This document shows positions 36,623 to 49,149 of a stretch of DNA of 64,000 nucleotides, one piece after another (position 1 is the stretch's first letter; every line of letters begins with the position of its first letter). The notes under the pieces are model-generated. The model was given only the letters and a program-made list of their open reading frames with translations, was not told where the DNA came from and ran no database searches. Made by a program: the position numbers and the translations under genes. This DNA comes from Sodiomyces alkalinus F11 (lineage: Eukaryota; Ascomycota; Sordariomycetes; Glomerellales; Plectosphaerellaceae): NCBI RefSeq assembly GCF_003711515.1, contig NW_021167095.1, forward strand, positions 338,001-402,000, written 5' to 3'.

Positions 36623-37560
36623 TAGAGCCCCTGTTTCAAGCAGTATTTCTACTCTTTAGTAGTAGGCACTAAAATAATATTAATACCGTGAATCCCGTCT
36701 AGGGTTCCTAGCTACCCAGGCTTCCCTACTATCCTAATAGGGTTAAAGATACCGATTTCGGTGATTAGGTCCTTTAAACCTAGGCCCTAATAAAGGCTGC
36801 GGTTTAGGGCTTTTAGCGGTGTGTCGGGAGGGTTAGCAGGGTTAGTAGGGTCGGATAACAGGGTTTCCCCCCCTCCGAAGGCCCTAGTAGGCACCTATTT
36901 AATAATAAGCTTAAACTAGTCGCCTATAGGTTAGGGGGGCTAAAGATGCAGGTTTAGCTCGTTAAACCACTTATTCTAAGAGTCTAGGAGCTACTAATCG
37001 CTGTATTTCGGGCCCGGGGTTAAAATAAGGTTCCTATTAGTTAATAGGCTAATAGCCGTAATAGCAGGGATTTTTAGGGCCTTATTTAGCCTATTCCGGA
37101 GCTTAAGGGGATTAAAGTTCTCCCGGGGGATCGTTTCCCCTGCCGTAGGCTGTAAAATAGCCTTAGGGACCTTTTTAGGGTCCGTGGGGAGGGGGGCCGG
37201 GGGGGTAAAAGGTGCTAAGGCCTTTTAGGGGGCCTAGGGTGCTATAAAGCCTGTTTTTCCCTTTAAAGCCTCGCTATAAAGGGGCTTAGGCTATTCTATA
37301 AGCCTACGAACTGCTTAGGCTAGTTCGTCGACCTTCTGCTCGAGCGTAGGGGGCTAGGAGCCTTATAGGGTACCGTCGATAGCAGATTTAAGCCTTATGG
37401 ATAGGGCTTTAATCTAGGGGATAAGGTCGAGGTCGTAGGCCTATTAGAGTAGCTAAAAGTCCTGCTAGAGAAGCCCTATAGCCTAGGCCTTAGTAGCCGA
37501 ACTAGTCGACTTCTAGGGCGTAGTAGAGGGGTTTCTAGCAGTTCCAGGGGTCTTTTTAGC

Positions 37561-38073
37561 CTATTTAGAGCCTATAAGGCCCTGTTTTTTAGTAGGGGGG
37601 GGCCTAGAAGGCGTTTCAAAGAGGCCTTCGGCCTTAGAGTCGGAGGGGGGCTCGGTTCGGGTCCTAGAAAACCTTCTAGGGGTTAGGGTCGAAGGGCTAA
37701 GCTGCCTTTTCGAATTAAGGGGCGTAATAAAGGTAGAAGTCCCTGTATTTACAGGGCTTTTAGGGGTTTCCCCTATTTCTACCTCCCCTAAGCCCTCTAT
37801 AATTATGGGGGGCTTAGGATTAGTTCCGGGGGCGTTATGGTGGGTTAGGGCGTTATTATGGTTAGTGTTATAGCTAGTGTTATGGCGGTTATTATGGCTG
37901 GGGTCTTTTATGGAGTGCTGCGGTCGCGAGGCGTTAGTGGTTACGGCTCTGCGCGGCTGCTTTGTTAGCGGCGCATGGGCTATATCAGACTTTTTCCCCG
38001 TACGCGGGGCACCCGTAGGTGTGTTTCCAGGCGTTTTCGCACTTATTCTACGCCCTGAATAGCGCCTGCGCAA
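37561..38073 (-). pseudogene. LINE A ORF1 N-terminal part (copy 4), still open
   Basis: Open for 170 codons on the minus strand. It has the same sequence features as the plus-strand copy at 61056: SAKTPGNTPTGAPR, an Asn/His-rich stretch (NNRHNTSYNTNHNNALTHH), PPIIIEGLGEVEIGE, TPLNSKRQLSPSTLTPRRFS. It is Gag-like, probably disordered and RNA-binding. The proper start is likely the Met-equivalent just before SAKTPGN; the upstream Met here adds 10 residues. The frame closes at a TAG that is probably a mutated Gln codon, since coding-like sequence continues. The Asn/His-rich part varies in length between copies. The plus-strand frame 37877-38062 is its antisense shadow. Confidence 0.8.
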
Positions 38074-40196
38074 TACAGGGCTATGAATAGGCGTATAGAG
38101 CTTGAAAAGAGCTATCGATTGATATAACTTTTAAGTGGTTTAGAGCGTTTGCGCGTAAAACGTGGGTCCCCCTAACAGAGTTGTCGTTGTTGAGTAGAGA
38201 TCGGTATACGAAGGTATAAATCCGGGTTTATTAATAACCTAGTAAAGTTAGTTATCCTGTTTATTTTCCACGCTATTCTTATACTTAGACTCTAAAAAAC
38301 CCTTAAAGTCTACCTTAGTATAATAATACTCGTTTTCGGGCTATATATTAGTATCGTCTCCGGATATAAGCTTAGCGGTAGTCTTTTCGGCAGAGCTGTT
38401 AACCTAGTCTCAGGGTTAGTCTTAGCGATAGTCCTTATACCAATAATTAGACTACTTATTAGCATTATTATTTAGGAGTCGTTAACCCTTATTATTAGTA
38501 AAGCGATGAATATTTAGCGCTAATAGCGTGCGATTTTCGCTTTAATAGCGAAACTAGCTTAATCCCGGGGAGTAACGGTTAGGCTAAGGCGTGCGGTAAT
38601 ACTTAGGTGTTAAGCTAAAGCGTTAATTATAATACCACGGTATAATCTACTATACTATTATAACCGGTAACGGAGCGCTATATACTCCGCGGTTAGTCTT
38701 ATAAAGGTTATATCGGTTAATAAGCTAGTATTAGATTACCTATATATAGTTTTAATACTATCCCGGTATTAAACTAGCTATATTATCTGTAAAGTCGGCC
38801 TGCTTTATCTTACGTCCTAGGCGGACTACTATTATGGCTAGATTAGCATTTAGCTTATCCTAAATAATAGATAAGTACTTCCCCCTAGGTGTATCGGCTA
38901 CCTTAGCTAGTTAGACTACTTTATCAGCGAATATATAAAGGTTATAGCGGTTAACGATATCTTTTAGGGTATACTTTTCTTAGCGTAGCTTATATTCGAC
39001 CTTTTCGCGCGGGAGTTAAAACCGTCTTTTAAGAATATCCTTCTAGTTCTTTAAGATAGCTTATTAGTTATGGAATATACGGTTACCGCTATCTAGACTT
39101 ATAAACTATTTAGAGGCTTGACCTAAAAAGTATTAAGTAATACTATACGGGAAGGCCTTATAATACCCGGCGCTTAGGCCGGTATACTACTCTATAGCGT
39201 TTATAGAATAAAATATATTTAGCAAAATAAGCTTAGTCCCCTTACTACAGATGTCTTAACTTATAGGTAAAGTATATTAGCGGGTTACAATATCCGAGGC
39301 TATCCGCTTTAAAGCGGTGCTAAAGCTATGACCCTTATACACCTCGCTAGAGCTCCTTAATAATAACGAGTAAGTTAGATTAGCGTATATACGTTTAATC
39401 CCCGCTTATAAGAGACGGCTAGGTTAGCGGCTATATTAGCGGTAAAGGAAGAGGAGGCGTTGTATCTTATTATCCGCTGCTTTAGCGAGTATTTAGCTAG
39501 CTAAGTCTGGGGGCGCTTATACTAAATATTATACTCTCGGAGTTGATTAGATACTTAGCCGACAAGGTATAGCTAGGGGTATTAGACGTTTAGCATTTTA
39601 TAGCGTTCGAATAATAGGTAATAGTCTTAGCAGGAGATATATAGAATATAGGCGATTAGTATAAAAAGGATTTACTTAAGGAGTATAGTAGTTCGTCCTC
39701 CTTAATTATAGGTTCCATATTTATTATCTTTATAGTAGGATAGATTAAGAGTTAAGTAGGTTTTATTATAGTGAATAATGGTTCCCCTAGCTCCCCTATA
39801 ATCTTAAGGCGATATAGATTATCTAGCTATTATCTTCTAAGCCCTATTATAATAACCTAGGCGTAGCTAGGCCTATTAAAGCTCTCTCCGATACAGCTAG
39901 GTTTTATTAGGTTAGCATTAAAATAGGTATATTTACGGGGAGGTAAAGACGACTACGAAGGGAATAAGTAAAGGGAGAGTAAGATATTTATTAATAGCCG
40001 CTATATAACCGCGTTATAGGTACGCTATATTTACTCCTTATCTATATACTTATCGGACTTATCGCCGTTATCGTCGGAGCTAATTACTCTACTATCTACT
40101 AGGATAACCTTATCCTTACCTTTACCCTTATCCTTAGTAGCTAAGGCTATAGGGTCTCCCGATAAAAGGATAGGGATACCCTATAATGCGCGCTAG

Positions 40197-40525
40197 TAAC
40201 GGGGTCGGCGCGGGGTCGGCGCGGGGTAACTTATAAAGTAGGCGAGGATAAGCTCTAATATCTCGCCGGTATAAGTATAGCTACTACTATAACTTTACGG
40301 GGGCGTAGTAAAGGGGGCGGCGATTATACTAATACTATTAGCCCGGCGGAGCGCGGCGCGGCATACCCGGAGGGCGCTAGTCTAGCGGGTAACCGCTTAC
40401 CAGTATTTACGGATATTCTATAATAGGATTAGTAATAAGGATATAGCGTATATAGTATAACGGAGAAGAGGAAAACCTATAAAAGGAGTTAGGACAGCGC
40501 GGGCGGCGGCGGCGGCGGCGATAAG
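40197..40525. repeat. GC-rich simple repeats inside element D
   Basis: CGGGGTCGGCG repeated around 40200-40232 and a GGC triplet run near 40500-40521 lie in otherwise TA-rich DNA. The CpG-rich triplets lack CpA, so CpA-directed mutation leaves them alone, which may be why they stand out. Confidence 0.6.
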
Positions 40526-40984
40526 GGCGGTAGCGGCGTTATTATAGGAGGGGGGGACCTAATAGGAGAATTAAAGGAGTAAGGGTATAACGGGGCCGTA
40601 GCGGGGATAAACCGGGGTATAATAGCTATTACTATAATTACTATTAATATATTTAACGTAATAGGCGCCGGCTCCTAAGTCGGGTTAGTAGATATAGTAT
40701 AGAGTAGGGGTATAGCAGGGGCGTAGCGAGAATATAATAGGACTATATACTAGGAGGATTCTAGTAAGGAGTGGCCTAGTAGTCTTATACTAGCGATATA
40801 ACGTATACAGTATAGGGCGATAAGCGGATAGTAGGGGTAGCGGCGGACTATACGGGATTAGAATATAAAGCGGGGGCGTAAAGCGGGCGCGACGATAATA
40901 AAGCGAGGACCTTATAGTAGAAGGCTAGGGGGTAGCCGGCCTCTTACCCTTATAGGCACCGGTACCGGCTCCCCCTTTAGTGAT

Positions 40985-41870
40985 AAAGGTCTTATTACTA
41001 GGTATTTAAAAGGGTAGGAGAGTTAGACTAAGGCGGGCGTTACGGGAGCGGAGCGGAGGCGGCGTGAGGATAGTATAACCCGGGACCCCATTAAATCCCC
41101 TACTATATAGCCGAATACTACCGGGGATCTCGTATAGGAGTTCTAGGGCTATACCTATATCGTACTGACTATATAAAACTTACCTTAAAAACGATAGCTT
41201 AAAGGAGGAAAAGAGGTAAGGAGGAAAAAAGAGGAAAAAAGGGAGGGTTATAAGAAAAGGGAGCGGTAGATTAGCCCTACGAGTTACCATGCCTTTTAGG
41301 GAACGGTAGCCACGCCTAGCCTATACTATAGCACTTACCCCGGAGAGCCTATATAGTGCGAGCAAAGGAGATATATAACTAAATAAGGGCTACTATAAAT
41401 AGTAGGTATATAAAGAAGGTTTTAGAATAAATAATAAATAAAGGAAGGAGTAAAGGGGGGGTAGGCGCGCCTCCCCCCTATAGAAGGGAGGGAGGGTATA
41501 AAGGGTGCCGCGGCGAGGGAAGAATAACGTCGCTGGATCCAGAATAAAGGAAAGGATAGCGGCGAGGGACTATAGTAATAGCGTACCGAGGGCGCGTACG
41601 ACCGATATAGCACTTACTAAACTAATTAGCCGACCCCTATTAACTATTAGCCCGGAGTTAAGATCCGGTTTTCGAATAGCGATAAAAACGGGGCCGCGGA
41701 GTAATACCGTAGCGGCCACGCATAATAATAGACCTACTTATATAATAAGAGTATAGGGGTTATTATTTATTAACGGTTTCCCCTCGAGAATTAGAGAAGG
41801 ACTATTATCTAGGTGGGTAGCCTAGCTTAGCTAAGCGAGAGCAGAGTAATAAATAATAAATTATTTCTAG
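40985..41870 (-). repeat. Terminal repeat-like segment of element D
   Basis: About 880 bp whose reverse complement recurs at 59990-60892, including GGGGATCT near a 5'-side block, an 80-codon open stretch (MPRRGKNNVAGSRIKERIAA on plus, matched by MPWRGNNNLAGSGIKERTAA in the other copy) and an AT-rich end with TTTATTATTTATTACTCTGC. It may be an LTR. The open frames on both strands look like repeat sequence rather than host genes. Confidence 0.65.
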
Positions 41871-41879
41871 TACCCTCTT

Positions 41880-42128
41880 CGGCCACTAACGCCACTGAAG
41901 CCCCTGTATTTATAGGCCTTTTAGGAGGGCTAGGCCCCTCTAACCCTTCTAACAGCCCCTAAAGCCTAACTCGAATACGTGGTAAGGGCCTTATAAGACC
42001 TTAGTAGTAGCCTAGCCTTTCGGCTACCGAATTATAAGATGCTACATTTAGCGCCGCTAAAGGGAAAGCTCCGGGGCCTAATAAGATCAGTTTAGAACCG
42101 ATCTAGTAGACCTATAAAGCTATTCTCT
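41880..42128 (+). mobile_element. LINE A scrap, N-terminal RT region, plus strand
   Basis: About 250 bp matching the reverse complement of 8600-8880 and 26860-27060. It contains GCCCCTGTATTTATAGGCC and, in plus reading, AAKGKAPGPNKIS, the conserved KAPGPDxI block at the start of LINE reverse transcriptases. It ends at the 32-bp dyad motif (42129). A truncated or deleted copy. Confidence 0.8.
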
Positions 42129-42160
42129 AATAAGCCCTGTCCAGGCAAATCCCTGGCTAG
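42129..42160. repeat. 32-bp dispersed motif with dyad symmetry, copy 2
   Basis: Second copy of the motif at 24118-24149, differing only around the first CTAG (CTGTC in place of CTAGT). Here it directly follows the LINE A RT scrap. Confidence 0.6.
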
Positions 42161-42551
42161 CTAGTACTATCGGACCTAAGGCTTCTAGAGTTTAGAAAGA
42201 GGACCTTTACTCTAGTATATAAGGGTAGAATAAAGATAATCTAGCTAAACTAAGGGGGAACCGCACCGAGAATATATCCCTCGGCCGGTTCGGCCTAATT
42301 ATAATCCGCGCTATCTATACTACTATTATAATCGGATAGAGATATAGTAGCACTAGATCGTTAAGATAAAGATTAGATAAAGAGGTTAGTCTAGCTAAAC
42401 TACGATATATAACCAAAACAAAACTAATAACACTATAACCTTTAGCGAAGAAATAGATCGGTAGTTACTATTCTGATTAAGATAACGTAAGTTAATCTGG
42501 AAAGATATCTAAAACGTAGAATAAGTAATTATAAAAGAGGATAATAATTAA
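42161..42551. other. Unassigned AT-rich DNA, possible LTR scrap
   Basis: About 390 bp before the TTA tail of LINE B1. Contains AGTATATAAGGGTAG, a TATA-like word, and CTAGCTAAACTA twice (about 42240 and 42392). No coding sequence seen. It could be a solo LTR remnant. Confidence 0.35.
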
Positions 42552-45500
42552 ATTATTATTATTATTATTATCGATCTTACTCCGCTATCCTAACTAATCT
42601 ATAGGAGCCTTTCTAGGCTATGCGGTCCTTCTTAGGTGGCTATAGGGGGGAAAACCCGGGTAAAACCCGGGGAAAACCTCTATACACTTTTTTAGGTGGA
42701 GTGGTACCGCTATGGGGCCGATATAGCCCCGGTTCGTCTCTGCTATATATCTGGATTATACCTTTAGGCTAGTGGCTGACGGGAAGTATAGTAGGCTAGT
42801 GGTTAGGTAGGTTAGCCTAAGCTAATTATTAGTGGCGGAGTAAGGGCCGAGGGGGTGCCGTTACGCCTCCGCGGTGCGGAGGCTATAGCCCTTTAGCCTC
42901 GGCCTCCCTGCGTCCCCGGGGATTATGCCTTTTATTCCTTCTACTCGGTTAATAAAGAGAGTAGGGGAGGTAGGCGCTCCTGCCTCCCTTAGGTGGGTTC
43001 CTGCTATATCCGGCGGTAGGTAGGGGGAATAAGGCCTTACTCTATTATAGGAATTAGATAGTTAATATCCCCCGAGGCCTTTATACCTTAATTCTCCCTC
43101 TTCCTCTTATAACGCTAACGAGTTTATTATAGGTTTTCCCCGATCTATTCCCGCTAATAGTCTTATAGGTGTGTTATTACGGTCTATACTAACTAGTATA
43201 CCCCTTTAGTTTTCTCGTTATATTCCTATTATATTTTAACTATAAGTGCCTTATAGATAGCGTCGCGGTGGCGTAGTAGCGTGGGGTTAACTAGGTAGTA
43301 TAGTAGCGATTATATATAAATAAGTAATCCGAGTAATAACGTAATATAAGTTCCTTTTATAGGGTAGCGGTGTCTTAGTAGTAGCGTGCTAATAGTTATA
43401 GATATCGTCTCCTAATAATAATAATACTAGTAGTAATAATCGCTGCTACGAGCGTAGTATAGTTCGTGTTATGCCGTATATAGCCCTTAGTAGCGTTAGA
43501 GTGGTATTATAGCACTAATATAGGGTAGTTATATTCGTTATAGTAAGCGTCTAGGTATTGACCCCGACGATATAAAAGCCTGCGCTAATACTACGGGAAT
43601 AGGCGCGGCCTATTACTAATAATCGCTATCCGTGTAAGGATATAAGTCGCTTAGGTGCCGCGGTGGTATTATATAGGCGCCGGGGTGGATATAGCTAATA
43701 GTTCGATAGGTCCCCCTCGCTACTAAGAAGTAGTAGTAACGTCTTATAGATATCTACTAGACGTACGTGGCGGTAAAGGCCGCTAGTAGTACGGGTATCG
43801 CTGCTATAGGTATTCCTTTTTAGTGCCGTGGCGGTTCCACGCTAATAGGTTATAGGCTAAGGAGCGCCTAGGGACGGCGTCCCGGTCTCTTAGCCGGGCC
43901 CTAAACCGGGCGTTACTTTCCGGTCACGGTCGCGGCGGCACCGTATTAGTAAAGGTATAGAAATTATCTTATTAGATAAGGCGTTTAGAGGGTAAGATAG
44001 ACTTTATCCTAGAATACCTTATAAGTGGCTCCCCCCTAATCCCGCTACGGCTCCCTAGCGGTATTAGCTACCTAGCCTAGTAGGGTCTTAAGTATATTAA
44101 GAGTAGTGTTAGTGGCTGTAAGGGAGGTGATAACGATAAGAGCTAATCGGTATTATAATAGTACCGCGTTAATACCGCTAAGGCCCCGGCTTATAGGGCC
44201 CCTATCCTAATACTTAATTAGTCGTCGTGCTACCTTATCCCTAATACGGTCCCCCTTCGGTATCACGGGTATTTATATAGGCCTCTATAACTTTAAGGGC
44301 GAGGCGGAAGTCCTTAAGTCTTTTCCATTATAGGAACCACCTTATAACTGCCCCGGCTTCTATATCGTTGTCTAGTGCGTTATATAGATCCCCTTTAGTC
44401 GTGAGTAGTCTCCTTATAGCACCGAAAAGCTCCCTACACTCTTCTCCGGTTATATCCTAGTATGAGAGTACTATATACTCCGCTGTTTTTGCCCCCCTAT
44501 TACTATAGGGGCACCGTGTTATTAGGAATCCTAGTACCCTCGCTTTTACTAACAAGGCTTTTAGGCCTAGCTTTTCTATTCTGATTTAGGTAAGTACGGC
44601 GCTTTATAGCTTCAGGAGTCCTCTATATTTCTAAAGGGAGTATTATATTAGGGGGCGGCTTAGTACTGTTACGGCGTAGGTATATAGCCTCCGTGACTCT
44701 ACTTAGGTTCGACCCTAGTCCCTTATAAGGGCTTTTCTCGGGGCCGTGTTTCCGGCTTAGATTATTAGGGCGTTAAGTTAGGCTATCTACACGAGGGCTA
44801 TATAGGTCCTATAATACCGATTCGGTGCCGCTAGGGCTCTCGCTACGGCGTATACTCCGGCTAATATCTTATCTTCGGTTCCCTCCTTTTATATCCGGCG
44901 GACCTTCCGGGCACTAAGGCTTATAAGGTATAGGTTAAGGGGGGGGATAAAGGTTTTTTTTTTAAGGACCCTAACCGGCGTGGCTTTATAGGCTCTAGAT
45001 ACTAATCGGAGGCACCGGTTCTATACCGTTATAAGTGCCGCTACGGGGCCTTACCGGGGGCCGGCCCTTATCTTATAAACGGTCGAAGCGTAGTAGGTAA
45101 TTATTAGTCGTATTACTACGAGGTATAGCTTTCTTATATCCGCGAAGCTATACCCCTATACTACTGCCCTAAGCCTTAAGAGGGCGTATATCTAGGTGGT
45201 TAGGCGGCTTTTTACCTTTTTAGTATTTTATCGGAAATCGAGCTTCCTATTAAGCTAAACGCTTAGGAACTTTATCGCCTCCGCTACCGGTACCGAAGTA
45301 GCACTAAGGGGAAGCGGGGTAGGTAAGGGTTAGCGTGACTTTATAAAGGGGATATAGATATACTTAGCTGGTTTAAACTATAGTCCGCTCGTAGTCTCCT
45401 ATTTTAGGTATATCCTCTACGCGGCGGCGAGGCGGTACTGCGTCTATACCTCCGTCCTACCGAAGGCGATAATATTTATATTATGGGTAAAACCTATTAC

Positions 45501-48500
45501 TATCGTTTTAAGGACCCTTTCTAGCTCTTCGTATAGAGTGGAGATATAGAGGATAAAGAGGATAGGAGAGATCGGGGAGCCTTACGGTATACCCCCGCGG
45601 AGGTGCTATAGGGGGGCCGTTTTACTATTAAGTAGTAGCTAGACTATATAGTCCCGGAGGAAGCTACTAATTAGGGTATTAAGCTATTAGGGGTAGCCTT
45701 TCCTTTTAAGTACCTTAATAAGGCGGGAATAGGGGATAGTATTAAAGGCGCTTTTAATATCTAGTTAAAGTATTAAAGCGGTGCCGCTATAGGCTTAGCT
45801 CGCCTTTACGGCCTCCGCGATTCTTTATACTACCGTCTTTATACTTCGCCTTATCCGGTTACCTATCTATCCCTCCGGGAGGAGCCGGTACTCCTCCGCT
45901 ATAGTCGCGATCCGCTCGGTAAGTATCTTCTTAAGGATTTTACCTATTATGCTAAGGAGTGATATCGGTTATTAGCCCTTTACTATCCTATAGTCGGCCG
46001 GCGGCCGACCTTCCTTCTTAAGGACTACCACGGTAGCGTAGCGGTACCTTTTCGGGTAATAGCTCGCTATAAGGCACGCTATAAAGATAGCGCTAAGTCT
46101 TTAGTATAGGGGGGGTCGATATACTTTTAGGAGCCTTACTAGAAGTCCGTCGGGGCCTAGTATCGCTTAGGGTTTTATTTTCTTAAGGCGCCCCTATATA
46201 TCCGCTACGGTAATATCTCGGCGGACGTCCTACCCCGGGGGGGACTCCGCGCTTAGGGGCCTAGGCATAGTAGGGAGGGGGGGGGGGGAATTTCTGGTTT
46301 AGGACCTTAGCTGTTTCTACGTGTATAGTTACCGGGTAAGCGTTATCGTTTTAGTATAGTAGTAGCACCGACAGGGGGTTTAGTAGTATATACCCTTTAA
46401 TTCGTGCCTATTTCTATAGCCGCTAAAGAAGGCTATCGTCCTTCCCAGTCGAGTAGAGTAAATACCGCTAGTATATCCGCTTCGCTACCGCTACGGCCTT
46501 GTCCCGGCGCCTCTCCACTTCCTAGAATTTATCTTATCGGTTCCGGGACTTCCTGGATATATATCTACGGTAGAGGCGCCTTACTTCCTAGGTAAGGGTG
46601 GTTAGCTCCGCGTTCTATTAAGGGGTGGATAGACGTCTAGGGGTACCCCTACGGCGGCGTAGCGCGGCCTTATCGGCTATAATCGTAAGATCTACTATTA
46701 GGTTATCTAGTGCTAAGTTAATATCTTCTAGTAATATAAGGGGGCTAGTTTATTATAGCCGTATAATGGCGAGCTAGGGGACCTATAAGGGGTCGAAGTC
46801 TTTTTAGACCTAATAGGGCCTAACTAGGTCCTATAGTGGTATTATCGCGGTAGTCGGTGAGGCGTCCGTCTTTATAAGGATTCAGACCGTTTGTAAGTAG
46901 TGGTTAGACCCGATAATAGTCTTATCCGGGCCGCTAAAGTTATAGCGGAGCCTTTATATTACCGATATAAGGTCGATAGTGCTAGCACGCCGGCCTAGGC
47001 GGTGCTATATAGTTATTCCGGGGGGGGGTTATTAGGTCGAGGTTTTACCGGGTCGTAAGGGTAGATAGGGTATCGTCTCCGGTCCCGAATATAACCGTAT
47101 AAGTATCGCAGTAGGCACGCTATATCTATATATATAGCGGGTGTCTTTTGTAGATATATAGGAGGGCGCGGCCTCCTCCTTAGATTAGCCGGTATACCCC
47201 TTAGGAGGGGTATACGGGGCTGTTCGTAAAGCGGTTAAGGCCGGGTTCCTGAATTACTATCACGTTATACTCGGCGCGGTACTAGAGCGGTAGCTCCCGC
47301 CGCGCCTAACTCCTCCCTATATTCTATAAAAGGACGTGGAGTTCTATTAATTAGAGGGNNNNNNNNNNTTAAGATAACGTACCCGGTATAACCGGGGTCT
47401 AGCTCTAGGGTTCCTACTATAGTGTCTTATCGGCCTTATAGGGGACTATATAGGCGCTTATCGGGCCTAGTATCGGGGAGCCCTCCTATCCTCTAGTCCT
47501 TTTCGGGGGCCGACCCCTGCCTTTACGGGGGGGTTAATCCTAGTCCTAGGCGATAATAATCGGGGGAAAGATCTACGGCTACCGCGGGTATACCGCTTTG
47601 GTCTAACGGGTAATATCGAAGTCCGTAGCTCGGTATTTATACGCTTCGCGGGTTTTCTCGGCCTCCTTTTTTAGTAGTCGGTATAAATCGTTAAAGGTGT
47701 TATAGTCTTTAGTATAGGCGGCGTAGCGGCGGGGGCGCCCCGGCGCTATAGCTTTATAATATCCTAGGCCTTAGGGGTACGCTAATTTAGGCTTAGTATA
47801 GTAACGGTATACCCTCTCCGCTATAGGGTAGCCGTTCGCTTGGTAGCCGAAGTATAGGCACTTATAGCACTTTAGGGGGCTAAGGTCGGGGTTATATAGT
47901 TTATAGATATAGCTACCCCCCTTAAAGAGGAGGGTATTCCGGATAAGGCTTACTGCCCTTTCCGGCGAAGCTGATTCGATAAGGAGGAGCGTTACCTTAC
48001 CGGTGCCGTGGCGGGGTACCCGTTATTATACTCGGATAATTTTTACCTCGGGGTTTATATCCTATAGGGATACTAATAGGTCTTCTTCGGATAGGGCGTT
48101 AAGGACCTCCCGGGGGATAGTCTTAGCTAGTATAGAGTAGGTGCGTACGTCTAGGGTGCCTTTTTTACTAAAGGCCTTCTTAACCTATTATTCTTTATAG
48201 GTGGCCTATTATTATACCCTTTCGGTAAAGGTAAGGTAGATATCTCCGCTTAGTAGCTTCCGTGCCGCTACGGTATTATATCGGGTAATTATAGCGTTTA
48301 TGGCTTAGATATTCTCCTTTAGGGTCCTGTCTTTAAGGGGCTAGTTTTCGGGGAGGGTTCCTTAGCGGATAATTAGTTCCCGGTAGTGCTTAGCGGGGAT
48401 TACTTTAGGGGGTACAGGGTCCCGCGGCGGTACCGCTACGGGAGCCCGGGCTATAATATTAGCCTAGGTCTCTTTTATACTATTTATCTTTTTTCGGAGT

Positions 48501-48975
48501 TCCTCTCGGATAACGTAACGAACGGTAGTATAAAAGTGCGTTAGCGGTGTTATACCGGCGTCCTTACGGGTGCTACGTATTATAATTAGTTCCTCTACTA
48601 GCTTTATAACCTGGTTAATCGTGTTCCCGTTAGCTAGTAGGGCCTGAATTTCTACCCTAATTTTAGTTACTCTCGGTTCCGGGGGGCGTGATAGTCCCTT
48701 TTCGGTCTTATATCGGTTCCGCGCTATATCCTGCTATAGGCGGGGGGGGGAGCGCTCGTGTTACGAAAAGTGGGTCCGTTACGAATTCTGTATAGTTAAG
48801 GCCGGGGCGACGCTATCCTATAACTCTTCCGGCTACACCGTAGCGCCGGTATTACGGTGCCGGTACGATAGTATCCTGGGAGGAAGGTAGTAGCTATAGT
48901 CTTTATCCCGATAGTTTGATCGATTTTGCTCTTATTACGCGCCCGTGGTTACTAGGCGTGTCGAATCCTTCTGTC
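42552..48975 (-). mobile_element. LINE family B, copy 1
   Basis: Minus-strand non-LTR element of about 6.4 kb. The 3' tail is a TTA microsatellite (42552-42571), unlike the T-rich tails of family A. From 5' to 3': ORF1-like region (48950-47400, with a Cys-rich part near 47900-47780), endonuclease (about 47300-46850, C-terminal part reads STIDLISV then PDKTIIGSNHYLQTV), and RT (about 46150-45300). The RT block reads RGGIPxGSPISPILFILYI at 45545-45601; its YxDD-equivalent near 45480-45500 reads FTHNINIIAF. RNase H-like sequence lies near 44550-44300, then a long 3' untranslated part. Disrupted by RIP-type stops and by the assembly gap. Inactive. Confidence 0.85.
47359..47368. other. Assembly gap (10 N)
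   Basis: Ten unresolved bases inside LINE B copy 1, near the ORF1/endonuclease boundary. A fixed-length placeholder; the true gap size is unknown. Collapsed repeat sequence is possible here. Confidence 0.99.
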
Positions 48976-49149
48976 TCCAATAATTAAATTATAATCCCTC
49001 GATAGGGATATCCGAAGCCTGTTCTTAATATATATAGGTAGTGGATGTAGCGGCCTTAAAAGGGGTATTATATAACCGTCTGACGAAACCACTTTAACGC
49101 CGTATCTACGCGGTTATAATACGGCCCTAGTTATCTCGTTTATGCCCTT

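Larger units (their letters stand above)
24150..38175 (-). mobile_element. LINE family A, full-length copy 4, split by a chromovirus
   Basis: Minus-strand LINE A in two parts, 24150-28862 and 36623-38175, together about 6.26 kb, matching copy 1 in order and length. T-rich 3' tail at 24150-24182. RNase H lies at about 25300-25020 and RT with YIDD near 26213-26230. The endonuclease-RT linker still has a short open piece at 27526-27317 (KPWWTPDLKALRKLANRAFR). The endonuclease is at about 28540-27800, ORF1 zinc-knuckle part just before 28862, and ORF1 N-terminal part at 38073-36900. The 5' end near 38170 shares GGTCCCCC next to ACGTTTTACGCG (minus sense) with other copies. Heavily RIP-mutated and inactive. 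Confidence 0.92.
38180..41870 (-). mobile_element. LTR-type element with Gag-like frame (element D)
   Basis: Minus strand. A single frame from about 39180 to 38180 carries a Gag-capsid-like protein interrupted only by TAG/TAA. It reads FISLDSGNRIFHN, LPREKVEYKLR, EKYTLKDIVNRYNLYIFADKVV and DKLNANLAIIVVRLGRKI, followed near 38430 by a short aromatic/Asp-rich tail that may be a ruined zinc knuckle. The arrangement (helical capsid, then knuckle-like tail) fits retrotransposon Gag. No pol was recognised. The 5' side (40985-41870) is repeated in inverted orientation at 59990-60892 and may be the LTR or leader. Left end abuts the 5' end of LINE A copy 4. Confidence 0.55.

Noticed and set aside
37877..38062. 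Plus-strand frame of 61 codons (a related one on minus at 61040-61228)
   Set aside because: Both are the antisense of LINE A ORF1 N-termini and simply recur because the element recurs.
41422..41756. Paired open frames on opposite strands, repeated at 60172-60494
   Set aside because: They occur in both inverted copies of element D terminal sequence with no conserved domain; treated as repeat DNA.
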